Assembly: GCF_030936135.1 (NCBI RefSeq)
Contig: NC_082620.1
Span: 1,612,001-1,676,000, forward strand
Length of the DNA: 64,000 nt
Direction: 5' to 3'
Source: Gavia stellata
Taxonomy: Eukaryota > Chordata > Aves > Gaviiformes > Gaviidae
Part shown: in pieces, positions 12,797 to 26,000 of the stretch
Layout of the letters: each line of letters starts with the position of its first letter
How positions within the stretch are numbered: the first letter of the stretch is position 1
The notes under the pieces: generated by a model
Databases searched by the model: none
What the model saw: only the letters and a program-made list of their open reading frames with translations
What the model was told of the DNA's origin: nothing
Translations under genes and position numbers: made by a program

Positions 12797-12888
12797 GTGG
12801 GTGTCGTCGTTCTCCCCCCCACCGCAGCGGGAACTGGTGGCTGCTCTCGCGGGATCGGCCACGGAGCCACGGCGGCAGAGGGGGGGCG

Positions 12889-13790
12889 GCGGGTTTGCGA
12901 TTGCAAAGGGCACTTTTGCAGCGGGTTTTTGCGAGCGCAACCGGCGCTTTTGTGATGGCAAAATGCAAACCTGCGGCGGTTCTGCGATTGCACCGGCAGT
13001 TTTGTCATCGCAAGCGCAAATTTGCGGCGGTTTTGCGATCATAACGGCGGATTTGCAGCGGTTTTGCAATTGCAACTGTAAACCTGCAGTGGCTTTGCGA
13101 TCGCAAAGACAAATTTGCAGCAGTCTTGCGACTGCAACTATAAATCTGCGGCGGTTATATGATTGCAACAACTATAAATCTGCAGCGCTCTTGCAATCGC
13201 AGCTGCAAATCTACAGTGGTCTTCTGATCATAACTTCAAATCCGCAGCAGTTTTGTGATTGCAACTATAAATCTGCAGCAGTCTTGCAGTTGCAGACTAT
13301 TCTGTAGCAGTTTGCCATTGCAACTGCAAATGTGCAGCAGTCTTGCAATTGCAGCTGTGAACGCGCAGCGGTTTTGTGATTGCAGCTATAAACCTGCAGC
13401 GCTCTTGTGGTTGCAAACACACATTTGTAGCAGGTTTGCAACTGCAACTGCAAATCTGCAGCAGTTTTGTGATAGCAAACGCAAATCTGCAGCGGTTTTG
13501 CAATTGCAGTAATAAACCTGCAGCGCGCTTGGGATCGCAGCTGCAAACCTGCAGCGCGCTCGGGATCGCAGCTGCAAACCTGCAGTGGTTTTTGTGATCG
13601 CAACTGCAAATTTCTAGCGGTCTTGCCATTGCAAACAGAAATCTGCAGCAGTTTTGCCATTGCAAAGACACATTTGCAGTGGTTTTGCAATTCCAAACAC
13701 AAATCTGCAGCAATTTTGCCGCTGCGAAGACACATTTGCAATGGTTTTGCACTTGCAAACACAAACCTGCAGCAGTTTTGCCGCTGCAAA
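12889..13790. repeat. Minisatellite rich in gcgatcgcaa / gcaattgcaa cores
   Basis: About 900 bp of degenerate tandem units of 30-36 bp, roughly 27 copies, each built on a ctgcagcrgttttgcgatygcaa-like core. Alternate units carry self-complementary blocks such as gcgatcgc, gcaattgc and ctgcag. Units run in one orientation, but because the core is near-palindromic both strands read similarly. Long open frames on both strands, rich in Leu-Gln-Leu and Cys-Asn-Cys, are by-products of the repeat. Confidence 0.9.
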
Positions 13791-13957
13791 CCGTGCCGCT
13801 CAGCATGTCCGAGTTGCACGGGGCGCAGCATTTGCAGCTGGCGGGGGGAAGAATGCTTTTCGTGGCCTCGGCCGAGCGCGTGGGGAAGGCTCAGCCCAGC
13901 CCCCTTCCCCGCCGAAGGAACAAAGCAGCTCTTGGCTGCAAAGGGCATCTTGGCCCC

Positions 13958-14028
13958 ATCCCGGGGCCGGATCCCCATCCCGGGGCCGGATCCCCATCCC
14001 GGGGCCGGATCCCCATCCCGCTGCTGTC
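13958..14028 (+). repeat. 18-bp tandem repeat before CROCC exon
   Basis: About four near-perfect copies of an 18-bp unit (ccatcccggggccggatc), immediately upstream of the first certain CROCC exon. It lies in the intron or 5' flank. Confidence 0.85.
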
Positions 14029-14062
14029 CGGAGCCGGCCTGAGCCCCGTCCCCGTCCCGCAG

Positions 14063-17000
14063 CAGCCGTCGCGGGGGCCATGTCCTCGCTGCTGTCCCTC
14101 CAGGAGGAGAACCGCATCCTGCAGCAGGAGCTATCGCGCGTCGAGGACTTGTTGGCTCAGAGCCGGGCCGAGCGCGATGAGTTGGCCATCAAGTACAACG
14201 CCATCAGCGAGCGGGTAAGTCGCCAACTGGGTTAACCCCAAACCACCCATTTGCATCCCAAAATCAAGGTGATGCAAGCTGTAATCTTTGCATTCCCCAT
14301 GCTTGGAGCAGGAGATGCTGCGGCATCTTGCAACGTCCCGGTGACTGGAATTTCAGTGCCGTGTCCGGACCTGTTCCGGCTTGCCGGGGCTTGTCCTGCA
14401 GGATGCACAAAGCATCCCCCGCCCCCCCCCTCCCTATTTTATTTATCCTGCTGCTTCTCGGGAAGCGGAGACCCCCCTGTTGGCATCCTTCGCCTTTTGC
14501 ATCCCTTTCCCGTGGCAACGGGGGAATTGAAAAGGGCTTTGGGCAGCAGCCAGATGCTGAACGTGGCTCCTGGGGAGACCCGAATCGAGGGGCTGCCGGG
14601 TTTTTTGGGGGGCAGCCCCTCTGTGGCTATTTATTTACAAAAAAAAAAAAGCAAATATCAGGAAAATACCCCAAGGGGAATCGCCACCCCTGAGCCTGAG
14701 GATCCTTTACCCATCAGCTAATCCCGTGCAACGCAGGATGGGGCTTTGCTGAACTCCAGATTCAAAGTTGGGTTATTTTTAAAAGCACCCCCAAATTTTC
14801 CTATTCATCCCCACTCTGTGCATGCGAAGGGGGGGGATGCAGAATTTGGGGGGGTCTCAGCTTTGGCCGTGTGGGGGTTTGCTGTAGGACCACCCCGAAG
14901 CGATGGCTTTGTCCGGGATGGGGTGTTGCGTGTCAAGTTGGAGGATGCTCGGTGGGTGCTGGGGTGGGGCAGGTTTAACATCCCAATGCGTGGCGGTGGG
15001 ATGGTGTCCCAGGACTTCCCACATCCCATCCCAGCTGGAGCAAACCCTGCGGCTGGAGACGGGCGAGCGGGAGGCAGCGGAGAGCCGGAGCCTGGCGCAG
15101 CACAACATCGAGCTGCGGCGGCTGCTGGAGGAGGAACAAGCCGCCTACAAGCGCAAGCTGCAGGCGTACCAGGAGGGCCAGCAGCGGCAAGCCCAGCTGG
15201 TGCAGAAGCTCCAAGCCAAGGTAAATCCTTCCCGGGGGACACGGGGACGTTTTGGGGACACCCTCCCCGGCTCCAGTGTCACCCACCCTATCTCCTCCAC
15301 CCAGGTGTTGCAGTATAAGAAGAAATGCGGCGAAGTGGAGCAGCAGCTGCTGGAGAAGGCGACGGAGCTGGAGCAGGAGAGGCTGACGGTGAGGGATGGG
15401 TTTGGGGAGGTCCCTCTGCCCTGACCCCCCCCCCCAAATTGGGGTGACGGTGAGCGGGCTGTTGTCCCCGCAGAGCCAGCTAGATGCGAGCGGCTCGCAG
15501 CCAGAGGAGGAGAGCAGCAACGAGCTGGAGAACGCCCTGATCCGGCTGGAAGAGGAGCAACAGAGGTGAGCGGGGGTCCCTGGGGAGCTGTGGGACCCCC
15601 CCGGGATAATGCTCCGGCCGTGTGTGACCCCCCCACCCCAGGAGCAGCAGCCTGGTGCAGGTGAACTCGATGCTGCGGGAACAGCTGGAACAAGCCAACG
15701 TGGCCAACGCGGCACTGAGCGAGGACATCCGCAAGCTGACGGCCGACTGGGCGCGGGCGCGGGATGAGCTGGAGCAGCGGGAGGCGGAGTGGAGGCGCGA
15801 GGAGGAGGTTTGGGGGAGCCCCAGGGATGTGGAGGGGCCTGGGGATGTGGCAAGTAGCAGGACGGGAGGTGGCGGGGAGAGGGATGCGAGGCAGAAGGAT
15901 GCGGGCGTGTGGCATGGAAAGGGATGCGGGGAGGGATGAAGGATCACTGGGAGGGATGCAGGACCATCGGGAAGGATGTGGGGCCACGGGGGCTGTTGCA
16001 CAGAGAAGAATTTGGGGGTGCAGGGGATGCGGCATGTGCTGGGAGGGCGATGCGAGGCAGGGGGATGCAGGGATGCGGCACAGAAGGGGATGCAGGACCG
16101 CTGGGGAGAGATGCGGGGCCATGGGAGGTGATGCACGGAGAAGAATTTGGGGGTGCAGGGGATGCAGCACATGATGCGAGGGCGACGCAAGGCAGAGGGT
16201 TGCAGGGATGTGGCATGGAAAAGGATGCAGGGAGGGATGTGAGGATGTGGGGATGCAGGGAGGGATGCGAGGCTGCGGGGAGGGATGCGGGGCTGTGGGG
16301 GCTGTTGCGCAGCGAAGAATTTGGGGGTGCAGGGAATGTGGCATGTGCTGGGAGGGCGATGTGAGGCAGGAGGATGCATCCCCCATCCCTCTCCGTGCAG
16401 GGTGGAAGGGAATTGGGGTGGGGGCTGCTGGCTGTGGAGGACCGCGAGGGCGACGGGTGCGGACATGGGGGACGGTGCACAGAGATTTGGGGACCAAAGG
16501 GAGAGGGATGGGGGGCCAGGGGAGGTGGGGATGCTGCCCGGAGGGCTGGGGGGCTGCAAGGCGGAGGTGGCTGCATGGGGAGGGACCCCACCACCACCAC
16601 GCCGGGACCGACGCCGCTCCGTCCCACGGGCAGTCCTTCAACACCTACTTCAGCAACGAGCACAGCCGACTCCTGACCCTGTGGAGGCAGGTGGTGGCCT
16701 TCAGGCGTCACTTCGGGGAGATGAAAGCCACCACCGAGAGGTCCGGGGCAGGGGGGTGGTCCCGCGGGGTTGTCCCTGGAGGTCCCCAAGGACCACCACC
16801 TCCAATCCCGCATCTCCCACCGCAGGGATCTATCGGAGCTGAGCCACGAGGCGTCGCGGGCGGGCAGGGCTGCCCATGCCGCCTGCATTCACTTGGCTGC
16901 CAACCTGCGGCTGGCCGAGAGCCAGGCTGGCGCTGCGCGGGAGAAGCAGGCCATGCGCCTGGCGCAGCTGGAGGAGCAGCTGGCGGCACGGGCGCGGGAT

Positions 17001-20000
17001 GCCGACCTGGAAAAAACCGCCCTCAGTGCCAGGTACCGGGGTGGGGTGGGTCGCAGGGGATGGGTGCCAGGGTGGGGACCCGCTGCTGCCCGGTGTCTCG
17101 TCGCAGGCTGTCGGAGCTGGCGGCGGCCCTGGAGCGCCTGCGGGCTGAGGACGGGGAGAAGGAGCGGGCGGTGGAGGCGCTGACCCTGCAGCTGCAAAAC
17201 CTGGTGAGCGCAGGGCGTGATGAGTTTTGGGGTGGGATGCGCGCTGAGCCGGGGGGTGCAAGGATGCACGCTGCGGCAGGGTGCATGCTAAGCTGTGGTG
17301 CATGCTGGGGCGCAATGCACGATGCATACCGGAGCGGGGTGCATGCCAAGTTGCAGTGCATGGTGGGGCACGATGCCCTCCAAGCCGGGAGGTGCAATGC
17401 ACACCGAGCTGTGATGCATGCTAGAGCATGATGCGTGATGCATACCAGGGTGCGATGCACGCAGGAGCATGCTGAGCTGTGATGCACACCGGGGAGTGAT
17501 GCAAGATGCATGCCAGGGCACGATGCACGGTGCATACCAGAGTGTGGTGCATGCTTGGATGCAATGCACACTGGACTGGGCTGCACGCTGGGGTGCGACG
17601 GATGAGGTGTGCCGCGGTGCAGTGCACACCAGGGTACAATGCACACCGGGGCATGACGCGTGCCAAATTCTGGTGCCGCGTGGCACACAACATGCACCAG
17701 GGTGCGATATATGATGCACGCCGAGCCACAATGCACACCGGAGCGTGATGCGTGCCAGGGTGTACTGCATGATACACGCCAGGGCGTGATGCATGCTGGG
17801 GTGCGATGTATGAGGCATGCTGAGGTGTGATGCATGCCAGGGTGCAATGCACGATGCACCCTGGGGTGTGATGCATGCCAGGGTGTGCTGCACGATGCAC
17901 GCCGGGGTGCGATGCATGCTGGGGTGCAATGCCTGATGCATGGCAGGGCATGATGCTGACCGACGCACCATGCCTGCCGGCCGCACCTGACGCTGCGCCG
18001 ACGGGCTTTGCAGGAGGCCTCGCGCGCCCAGGAGCCATCGCCGGCGGAGGTGGAGGCCTTGCGCTCAGAGGTGGAGCTGCTCCGTCAGACGCTGCAGGAT
18101 GTTACCCAGGTGCTGGGGGCTCCCTGCTCCCCCCTCTGCCCCAACCCCTGCAGCCAAGGGGGTCCCCCTCCCCTGCCTCAGTTTCCCCCTCCCCTGCCTC
18201 AGTTCCCCCCTCCCCTGCCTCAGTTCCCCCCTCCCCTGCCTCAGTTCCCCCCTCCCCTGCCTCAGTTTCCCCTCGGTGACACAGGGGCTCCCTCCCTCCC
18301 TTCACAGGCGGTGCTGGCGGATGACCCCGAGCAGCCGCCGCCACCCCCGGAGTCCCCCCCGTGTCCCCCTGCGTCCCCTCGCCGCAGCCTCTCACCCAGC
18401 GCCGCCGTCACCGCCGTGCACGCCGCCCTGCGCCGCCGCCACCTCCAGCTGCAGGTGAGCGCCGGGGGGCTGCAGCATGATGAGGATGATGAGGATGAGG
18501 ATGATGAAGGCTGACCCCCGCCTTGTCCCCCCTCCCAGGACGCCCGGAGCCAGGCGGAGGCCAGCCGGGAGGTGGCCGGGAGCCTGCGGCGGGAGCTGGG
18601 GGACAGCGAGAGGCGGCTGGGGACCCTGGAGCAGCGGCTGGAGCAGCTCAGCGCCGAGGCCGGGGGCTGCCGGCGGGCGCAGGATGAGGCCCTGCACGAG
18701 GTGGCCTGCCTGCGCGCTGAGGCCGAGGTCCTGCGCAGGTACCTTCCGTCCGTCTGTCCCAAGCTCCGTCCGTCTGTCCCAAGCTCCGTCCGTCACTCTG
18801 TGGCTGTCCCTGCGCTTGCATCTTTGTGTATCCGTCTGTCCCTTTGCATCCTTGTGCGTCCGTCTGTCCCTCTGCATCCTTGCGTGTCTGTCTGTCTGTC
18901 CATCCCCGTGTGTCCCTGCACATCCATCCCCCTGCATCCTGGCCAGACTGTCCGTCCGTCCATCCAGCTTTCCCCCGCCCCCTCATGTGTCCGTCTGTCC
19001 CTGCGCATCCTGGCCTGTTTGTCTGTCCCTTTATCCCTTCGCATCTCTCGCTGTGTGTTCCTGCATGTCCGTTTGTCTCCACGCATCCTGGCTTGTCTGT
19101 CTGTCCATCCCCCTGGCCTGTCTGTTTGTCCATCTGTCCCTGCACACCCTCCCCTCTCTGTGCGTCCATCCCTGGGCATTTTGGCCTCTCCGTCTGTCCA
19201 TGCATGCATCCCTGCACGTTCATCCCCATGCATCCTGCTTGCCTGTCCATCTATCTATCCCTCCTTGCCTCACCATGTCCGTCTGTCTGTCCCTGTGCAT
19301 CCTGCCCTGTCTGTCTGTCCATCCATCCCTACGCATTCATCTCTGCCTGTCCATCCATGCGCATCCCTGCACATCCCTCCATCCCGGCACACCCACCCGC
19401 GTCCGTCCATCCGTGTCCGCCTGCCCACCCGCGTCCGTCTGTCCGGCAGGGAGCGGCTGCGGGCGGAGGAGGCGCTGGCGGGGGAGCAGCAGCGGGCGGG
19501 TGCCCTGCAGCAGGAGCGGGCGCAGCTGCAGCGCCGGGGCGAGGGGCTGGAAGACGCCCGCGACGAGGCCGCCCGCGCCGCCGAGGCTGCCCGCCAGCAG
19601 CTGGAGCGCAGGTGGGGGACGGGTGGGTGCTGCGAGATAGTGGGTGCCATGAGATAGTGGGTGCTGCAAAATCCCAGTGGGTCCCCTGCAACCTCCCCCC
19701 AAATCTGGGTGCTGCCACCTTGCCCCCCCCCAGTTGGGTGCTGCAACCCCTCCACCCCCACTAACTGGGTGCTGCACACCCCCCACCAAGTGGGTGCTGC
19801 AAAATCTCAGCGAGTCCCCTGAAACCCCCCCAAGTGGGTCCCCTGAACACCCCCCCACCCCGATATGGGTGCTGCAGCCTCTTCCCTCCCACCAGATTGG
19901 GTGTTGCAGCTTCTCCCCACCAACTGGGTGCTACAAAATCTCAGTGGGTGCTTCAACCCCCCCCCCAAGTGGGTCCCCGAAGCCCCCTCCTAAGGTGGGT

Positions 20001-23000
20001 GCTGCCAGGTCCCCTTCCAGGTGGGTGCTGCCACCCCTCCAACGGGTGGGGTGCAAAACTTCAGCGGGTGCTGCCACCCCCCAAGTGGGTGCTGCAATCC
20101 CCCTCTCCAAATGCGTGCTGCAAAATAGCGGGTGCTGCATCCCCTGCCCCAAGTGGGTGCTGCAAAATAGTGGGTGCTGCAACCCCCCCCTTTCCCCATG
20201 GGTGCCCCCCATGGGTGCTGGCAGCCAGCAGCAGGTGGAGGAGCTGGAGGCGCAGCGGGCAGGGGTGCAGCGGGAGCTGCTGGAGGCGCGGGAGGCGCTG
20301 AGCCGGGCGGCGCTGGAAGCCGAGGTGGCGCGGGGCGAGCGGGAGGCGCTGGCTGAGGCGCTGGGCAAGGTGGGTCCCCCGATACCCAGCCCTTCACCCC
20401 CCTGCAGCGGGTGCACCCCTGTGCAGTAGGTGCAACCCCAAGCAGTGGGTGCCACCCCGCCGTGCATCAGGCTTAATCCCCCCTGCACTGGGCGCACCCC
20501 CTATGCAGTGGGTGCGACCTCTCTTACGGAGTGGGTGCACCCCTATGCAGTGGGTGAACCCCCAGCAGCAGGTGCCCCCCCCCCATGTATCAGGCTTAGC
20601 CCCCTCTGCGGTGGGTGCCACCCCTCCCATGCAGCAGGTGCCACCCCATGCAGAGGGTGCAACCCCCATGCAGCAGGCTCCCCCACCCCATATACAGCGG
20701 GTGCCGCCCATGCAGCAGGTGCAACCCCTAAGCAACAGGCTCAGCCCATGCACTGGGTGCCCCCCATGCAGTGGGTGCATCCCTATGCAGCGGGTGCAAC
20801 TCCTGCACCAGGCGCCGCCCATGCAGCAGGCGCAACCCTAAGCAACAGGCTCAGCCCATGCACTGGGTGCCCCCATGCAGTGGGTGCATCCCTATGCAGC
20901 AGGTGCAACCCCTGCACCGGGCGCCGCCCATGCAGCAGGTGCAACCCCTACGCAACAGGCTCAGCCCATGCACTGGGTGCCCCCATGCAGTGGGTGCATC
21001 CCTATGCAGCGGGTGCAACCCCTGCAGCGGGCGCCGCCCATGCAGCAGGTGCAACCCCTACGCAACAGGCTCAGCCCATGCACTGGGTGCCCCCCATGCA
21101 GCGGGTGCAACCCCTGCACCAGGTGCCCCCCATGCAGCAGGTGCAACCCTAAGCAGCAGGCTCAGCCCATGTGCTGGGTGCCCCCCATGCAGCGGGTGCA
21201 ACCCCTAAGCAACAGGCTCAGCCCATGCACTGGGTGCCCCCCTGCGCTGGGTGCTGCAGCGGCGCAGGCATGACGCAGACTCCGGCCAACTCATCGCACC
21301 CGGGCCGTCCCGGCAGGCGCAGGGGAGCTGCGGGGAGCTGGCAGCGGCGCAGCGTGCCGCGCAGGCGGAGGAAGCCCGGCTGCGGGACGCCTTGGCCAAG
21401 ACGAGCGAGCTGGCGGCCGGGCTGGCGCGGGAGAAGACGGAGCTGAGCCGAACCCTGGCCCGGCTGGAAGAGGAGCGGGAGAGCGGCCGCAGCCGGACGC
21501 GGGAGCTGGGGCAGGAGCTGGCGCTGCTGCGGGGACGGCTGGAGCGCGGGCGACGGGCCGGGGCGGCCGAGCGGCAGGGCCTGGAGCGGGCACGCAGGGC
21601 GGCCGAGGAGGGCTGCCGGGGGCTGCGGGCAGAGCTGCGGGTGCTGCGGGGCCAGCACCTGCGCCTGCGCCAGCACCTGGAGCAGGTGGGTGATGGGGAG
21701 GGGTGGGGAGGGGGCAGGAGGTGACTGGGAGGGTGCATGGGGCAACTGGGAGGGATGGGGAAGAGGGCATGGGGCAACTGGGAGTGATGGGGAGGGTGCA
21801 TGGGGTAACTGGGAAGGTGCATGGGGCAACTGGGAGAGGTGGGGAGGGTTCAGGGGGCAATTGGGATGGTGCAGGGGGTGACTGGGAGGGGTGGGGAGAG
21901 AGCACAGGGCAACTGGGAGGGTGCACAGGGCAATTGGAAGGGATGGGGAGGGGGCACGGGGCTATTGGGAGCGATGAGGAGGGTGCATGGGGTAACTGGG
22001 AGGGGGCACGGGGCAACTGGGAGGGTGCAAGGGGTGACTGGGAGGGTGCACGGGGCAATTGGAAGGGATGGGGAGGGGGCACGGGGCTATTGGGAGCGAT
22101 GGGGAGGGTGCATGGGGTAACTGGGAAGGTGCAGGGGGCAACTGGGAGGGGTGGGGAGGGGGTACGGGGCAACTGGAATGGTGCAGGGGGCGACTGGGAG
22201 GGGTGGGGAGGGTGCATGGGGTAACTGGGAGGGGTAGGGAGGGTGCACGGGGCAACTGGGAGGGTGCACAGGGCAATTGGAAGGGATGGGGAGGGGGCAC
22301 GGGGCTATGGGGAACGATGGGGAGGGTGCATGGGGTAACTGGGAAGGTGCATGGGGTAACTGGGAAGGTGCATGGGGCAACTGGGAGGGGTGGGGAGGGT
22401 GCAGGGGGCAACTGGGATGGTGCAGGGGGCGACTGGGAGGGATGGGGACGGGGCACGGGGCAACTGGGAGGGGTACGGAGGGTGCATGGGGCCACTGGGA
22501 GGGATGGGGAGGGGGCACAGGGCTATTGGGAGTGATGGGGAGGGTGCATGGGGTAACTGGGAAGGTGCATGGGGCAACTGGGAGGGATGGGGAGGATGAA
22601 CAGGGTAACTGGGCTGGTGCACAGGCTAACTGGGAGTACCATGGAGGGTGCATAGGGTAACTGGGAGGGATGGGGAGGCTGTACAAGTCAACTGGGAGGA
22701 TGGGTGGGGAGGGTGCATGGGAGCTGGAAAGCTGCGTGGGGCAACTGGGAGGGATGGGGAGGGTGCACAAGGCAATTGGGAATGATGGGAAGGGTGCATG
22801 GACTAACTGGGAGGATGCATGGGGTGACTGGGAGGATGCATGGGGTGACTGGGAGGGCCATGGCGGATGCCTGGGGTGACTGGGCGGCGGGGATGCCGCC
22901 GACCCCCGCGCCCCGCAGGCGGTGCAGGAGCAGAGCGCGGCGGGCGAGGCGCTGGCGCAGGCGCGGGGCGAGCAGGAGCGGCTGCGGGGCGAGCTGCTGC

Positions 23001-26000
23001 GGCTCAGCCGGGCCCGCGAGGGACTGGCCAAGGAGGGGGCCAGCCTGGCCGTCCAGCTCGCCGCCGCCCAGCGCCACGGCCAGGATCAGGCCCAGGAGGC
23101 GGCTGGGCTCAGGTGGGTGCCAGCGGGGGTGTGAGGGTGTCTCCCTCCCACCCGGATCCCGGGTTTCAGCAGCATGGCTGGCGGCCTTCCGGCAGGTCGG
23201 AGAAGGAGGGGCTGGAGAGCAGCATCTTCCAGCTGCAGCAGCGGCTGGCCCAGCTCGACACCCGCAACCAGCAGCTGGAGGCCGAAGGCCGGATCCTGCT
23301 CCAGGCTAAGGAGGCGCTGGAGGGTGAGGGGTCCACCCCCGGCCCCCCAGTCTGTCCCCATCACCACGGCCATCCCCATCCTTCCTCCTCCCCACCCTTA
23401 AACCTCCCCATCCTTCCATCCTTAAACCTCCCCATCTTCATCCTCATCCTCGCCCCCATCCATCCTCATCTTCACCCTCACCCCCATCCATCCTCAGCCC
23501 CATCCCTCCTCACCCTCACCCCTGTCCCCATCCCTCCTCACCCTCACCCCTGTCCCCATCCCTCCTCACCCTCACCCTCGTCCCCATCCCTCCTCACCCT
23601 CACCCTCGTCCCCATCCCTCCTCACCCTCACCCTCGTCCCCATCCCTCCTCACCCTCGTCCCCATCCCTCCTCACCCTCACCCTCGTCCCCATCCCTCCT
23701 CACCCTCACCCTCGTCCCCATCCCTCCTCACCCTCACCCCATCCTTAAACCTCCCCATCCTCATCCTCACCCCCATCCCCATCCTTCCATCCTTAAACCT
23801 CCCCATCCCCATCCTCACCCCCATCCCCATCCTTCCATCCTTAAACCTCCCCATCCTCATCCTCACCCCCATCCCCATCCTTCCATCCTTAAACCTCCCC
23901 ATCCTCATCCTCACCCCCATCCCCATCCATCCTCATCCTCACCCCCATCCCCATCCATCCTCATCCTCACCCCCATCCCCATCCATCCTCATCCTCACCC
24001 CCATCCATCCCCGTCCATCCTCATCCTCACCCCCATCCATCCCCGTCCCTCCTCATCCCCGTCCCTCCCCGTCCCCATCTTCAACCCCATCTTCAACCCC
24101 ATCTTCAACCCCATCTTCAACCCCATCTTCAACCCCATCTTCAACCCCGTCCCCCCATCCGTCCCCATCCCCCTGCAACAGGGTCACAACAAACCCTCCG
24201 CCACCGTGTCCCCCCCACGTCCCCGCTCCTGTCACTTAACCCACACCCACACTGCCCTCCCACTGACTGCGACTGGGGGGTGGGGGTGCGTGTCCCCGCA
24301 GCCGAGCTGGGTGCTGCACGGCTGGAACGGGAGCGGGAGCTGCAGGCCCGGCGGCAAGCGGTGGCGGCCGCCGAGACGGCGGCGGTGACGGTGGCCCTGC
24401 AGAGCGCCCGCGATGCGCACCGCGGTGAGCTCGACCGCCTCCAGCGTGAGAAGGTGGGCGTTGGGTGGGGGATGCTGATTTTTGGGGTGCGATGCTGATT
24501 TTTGGGGTGCGATGCTGATTTTTGGGGTGCGATGCTGATTCTTGGGATGCGATGCTGATTCTTGGGATGCGACGCTGATTCTTGGGATGCGACGCTGATC
24601 GTTGCGGGGGGCAGGAGGAGCTGGAGGCCGAGCGGGGCCGGCTGGCGCGGGAGCAGGAGGAGCTGGCGGCCGAGCTGGCGGCGACGCAGCGGCAGCGCGA
24701 GAGCGAGAAGCAGCAGGTGGGTGGCCCCGATGTCCCCTCCTGTCCCATCTCCAGTGTCCCCCCGCCCGGGGCTGAGCCGTGTTCCCCCCCAGGCGCTGGC
24801 GCTGCAGGAAGAGGAGAGGGCGGCGCTGGCCGAGACGCTGGCGGGGCTGCAGCGGAGCCTGGCCGAGGCCACGGCCGAGCTCGAGCAGCAGCGGCGAGAG
24901 GTCACTGGCCACCAGGAGAAGGAGCAGGTGGGGGGGTGGGGGTCCTGGGACCCCCCCAGAATGGCGCAGAGCCCCATGTGTCCCCCACTGCAAGCCCTCG
25001 TGCCCAGGCGTCCCTTCTCGTTGCAAATCCCCATGCCTAAGCATTCCCTCCCATTGCAGCCCCCCCGCCCCGTGCCTGGGTGTCCCCCGTGTCCCCCCCA
25101 TTGCGTATCCCCATGCATGGGCATCCCCTATGCCCCCCCCATTGCAAGCCCCTAATGCCTGGGCGTCCCCCCTATTACATCCCCCAATGCCTGAGGCTCA
25201 CCATCCCCTTGCAAGCCCCCCCACTACACCTTCCACTGCTTGAAGCCCCCCCCAATGACCCCCCTTCTTGCACCCCTCCCAATTGCAACCACCTCCCCAC
25301 TGCATCCCTCTGGCAACGGGGATGCTGGGATGTGGTACCCGAGCTCCATATCCCCATCCCTGGGGTGTGGTACCTGAGCATCCGTATCCCCATCCCTTCA
25401 CCATCCCCATTGCAATCCCCCCCGCGGGACCCCCACACCGCCGGGGATTGGGGCTCAGGGCTCTGTGTGCCCCCCCCAATCCCCGCAGAGCCTGGCTGCG
25501 GAGCTGCGCAGCCTGCGGGCGCAGGCGGAGGAGACGGCAGCGGCCCATGAGCGGGAGGCGAAGACTCTCCGCAACCAAGCGACGGCGGCGGCCAAGCAGC
25601 GGGACAGTGCCCTGCGGGAGGTGAACCCCCCCCAAACACCTTCCCACCCCCCCAAAATGTCCCCGCTAAACCCCGGACACCCCGCCGCAGGCGGAGGAGG
25701 CGCGGGCGCAGCTGCGGCTGGTGGCGGAGGTGCGGGCAGCGGGACGGCGGGAGCTGCTGGAGGCGCAGCGGGAGGCCCGGGAGAGCCGGGAGGGCCGGGA
25801 AGCGCAGCAGCGGCAGGCGCAGGAGGCACGCCGGGCCCTGGGAGACGAGGCGAGGGAGAAGGAGGCCCTGCGGCGCTCCAATGAGGAGCTGCGGGCGGCA
25901 TTGCGGCGTGCCGAGGGCGAGCGCATCAGGTGACGCTCGGGGTCAGGGGATGCTCGGGACAAGGGGATGCCCAAGTTGGGAGATGGAGGGGATGGGGCGA

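Noticed and set aside
12762-13978. Long Leu/Gln/Cys/Asn-repeat open frames on both strands
   Set aside because: They follow the 30-36-bp palindromic minisatellite. There is no conserved domain, and both strands are equally open.
15145-16644. 499-codon minus-strand frame opposite CROCC exons
   Set aside because: Antisense shadow of GC-rich coiled-coil exons plus an intron repeat. The sense-strand exons align with rootletin and have correct splice sites.
20400-21262. Possible CRISPR-like direct repeats
   Set aside because: There are no constant repeats with unique spacers. Units are contiguous and degenerate, inside a vertebrate intron; this is a minisatellite.
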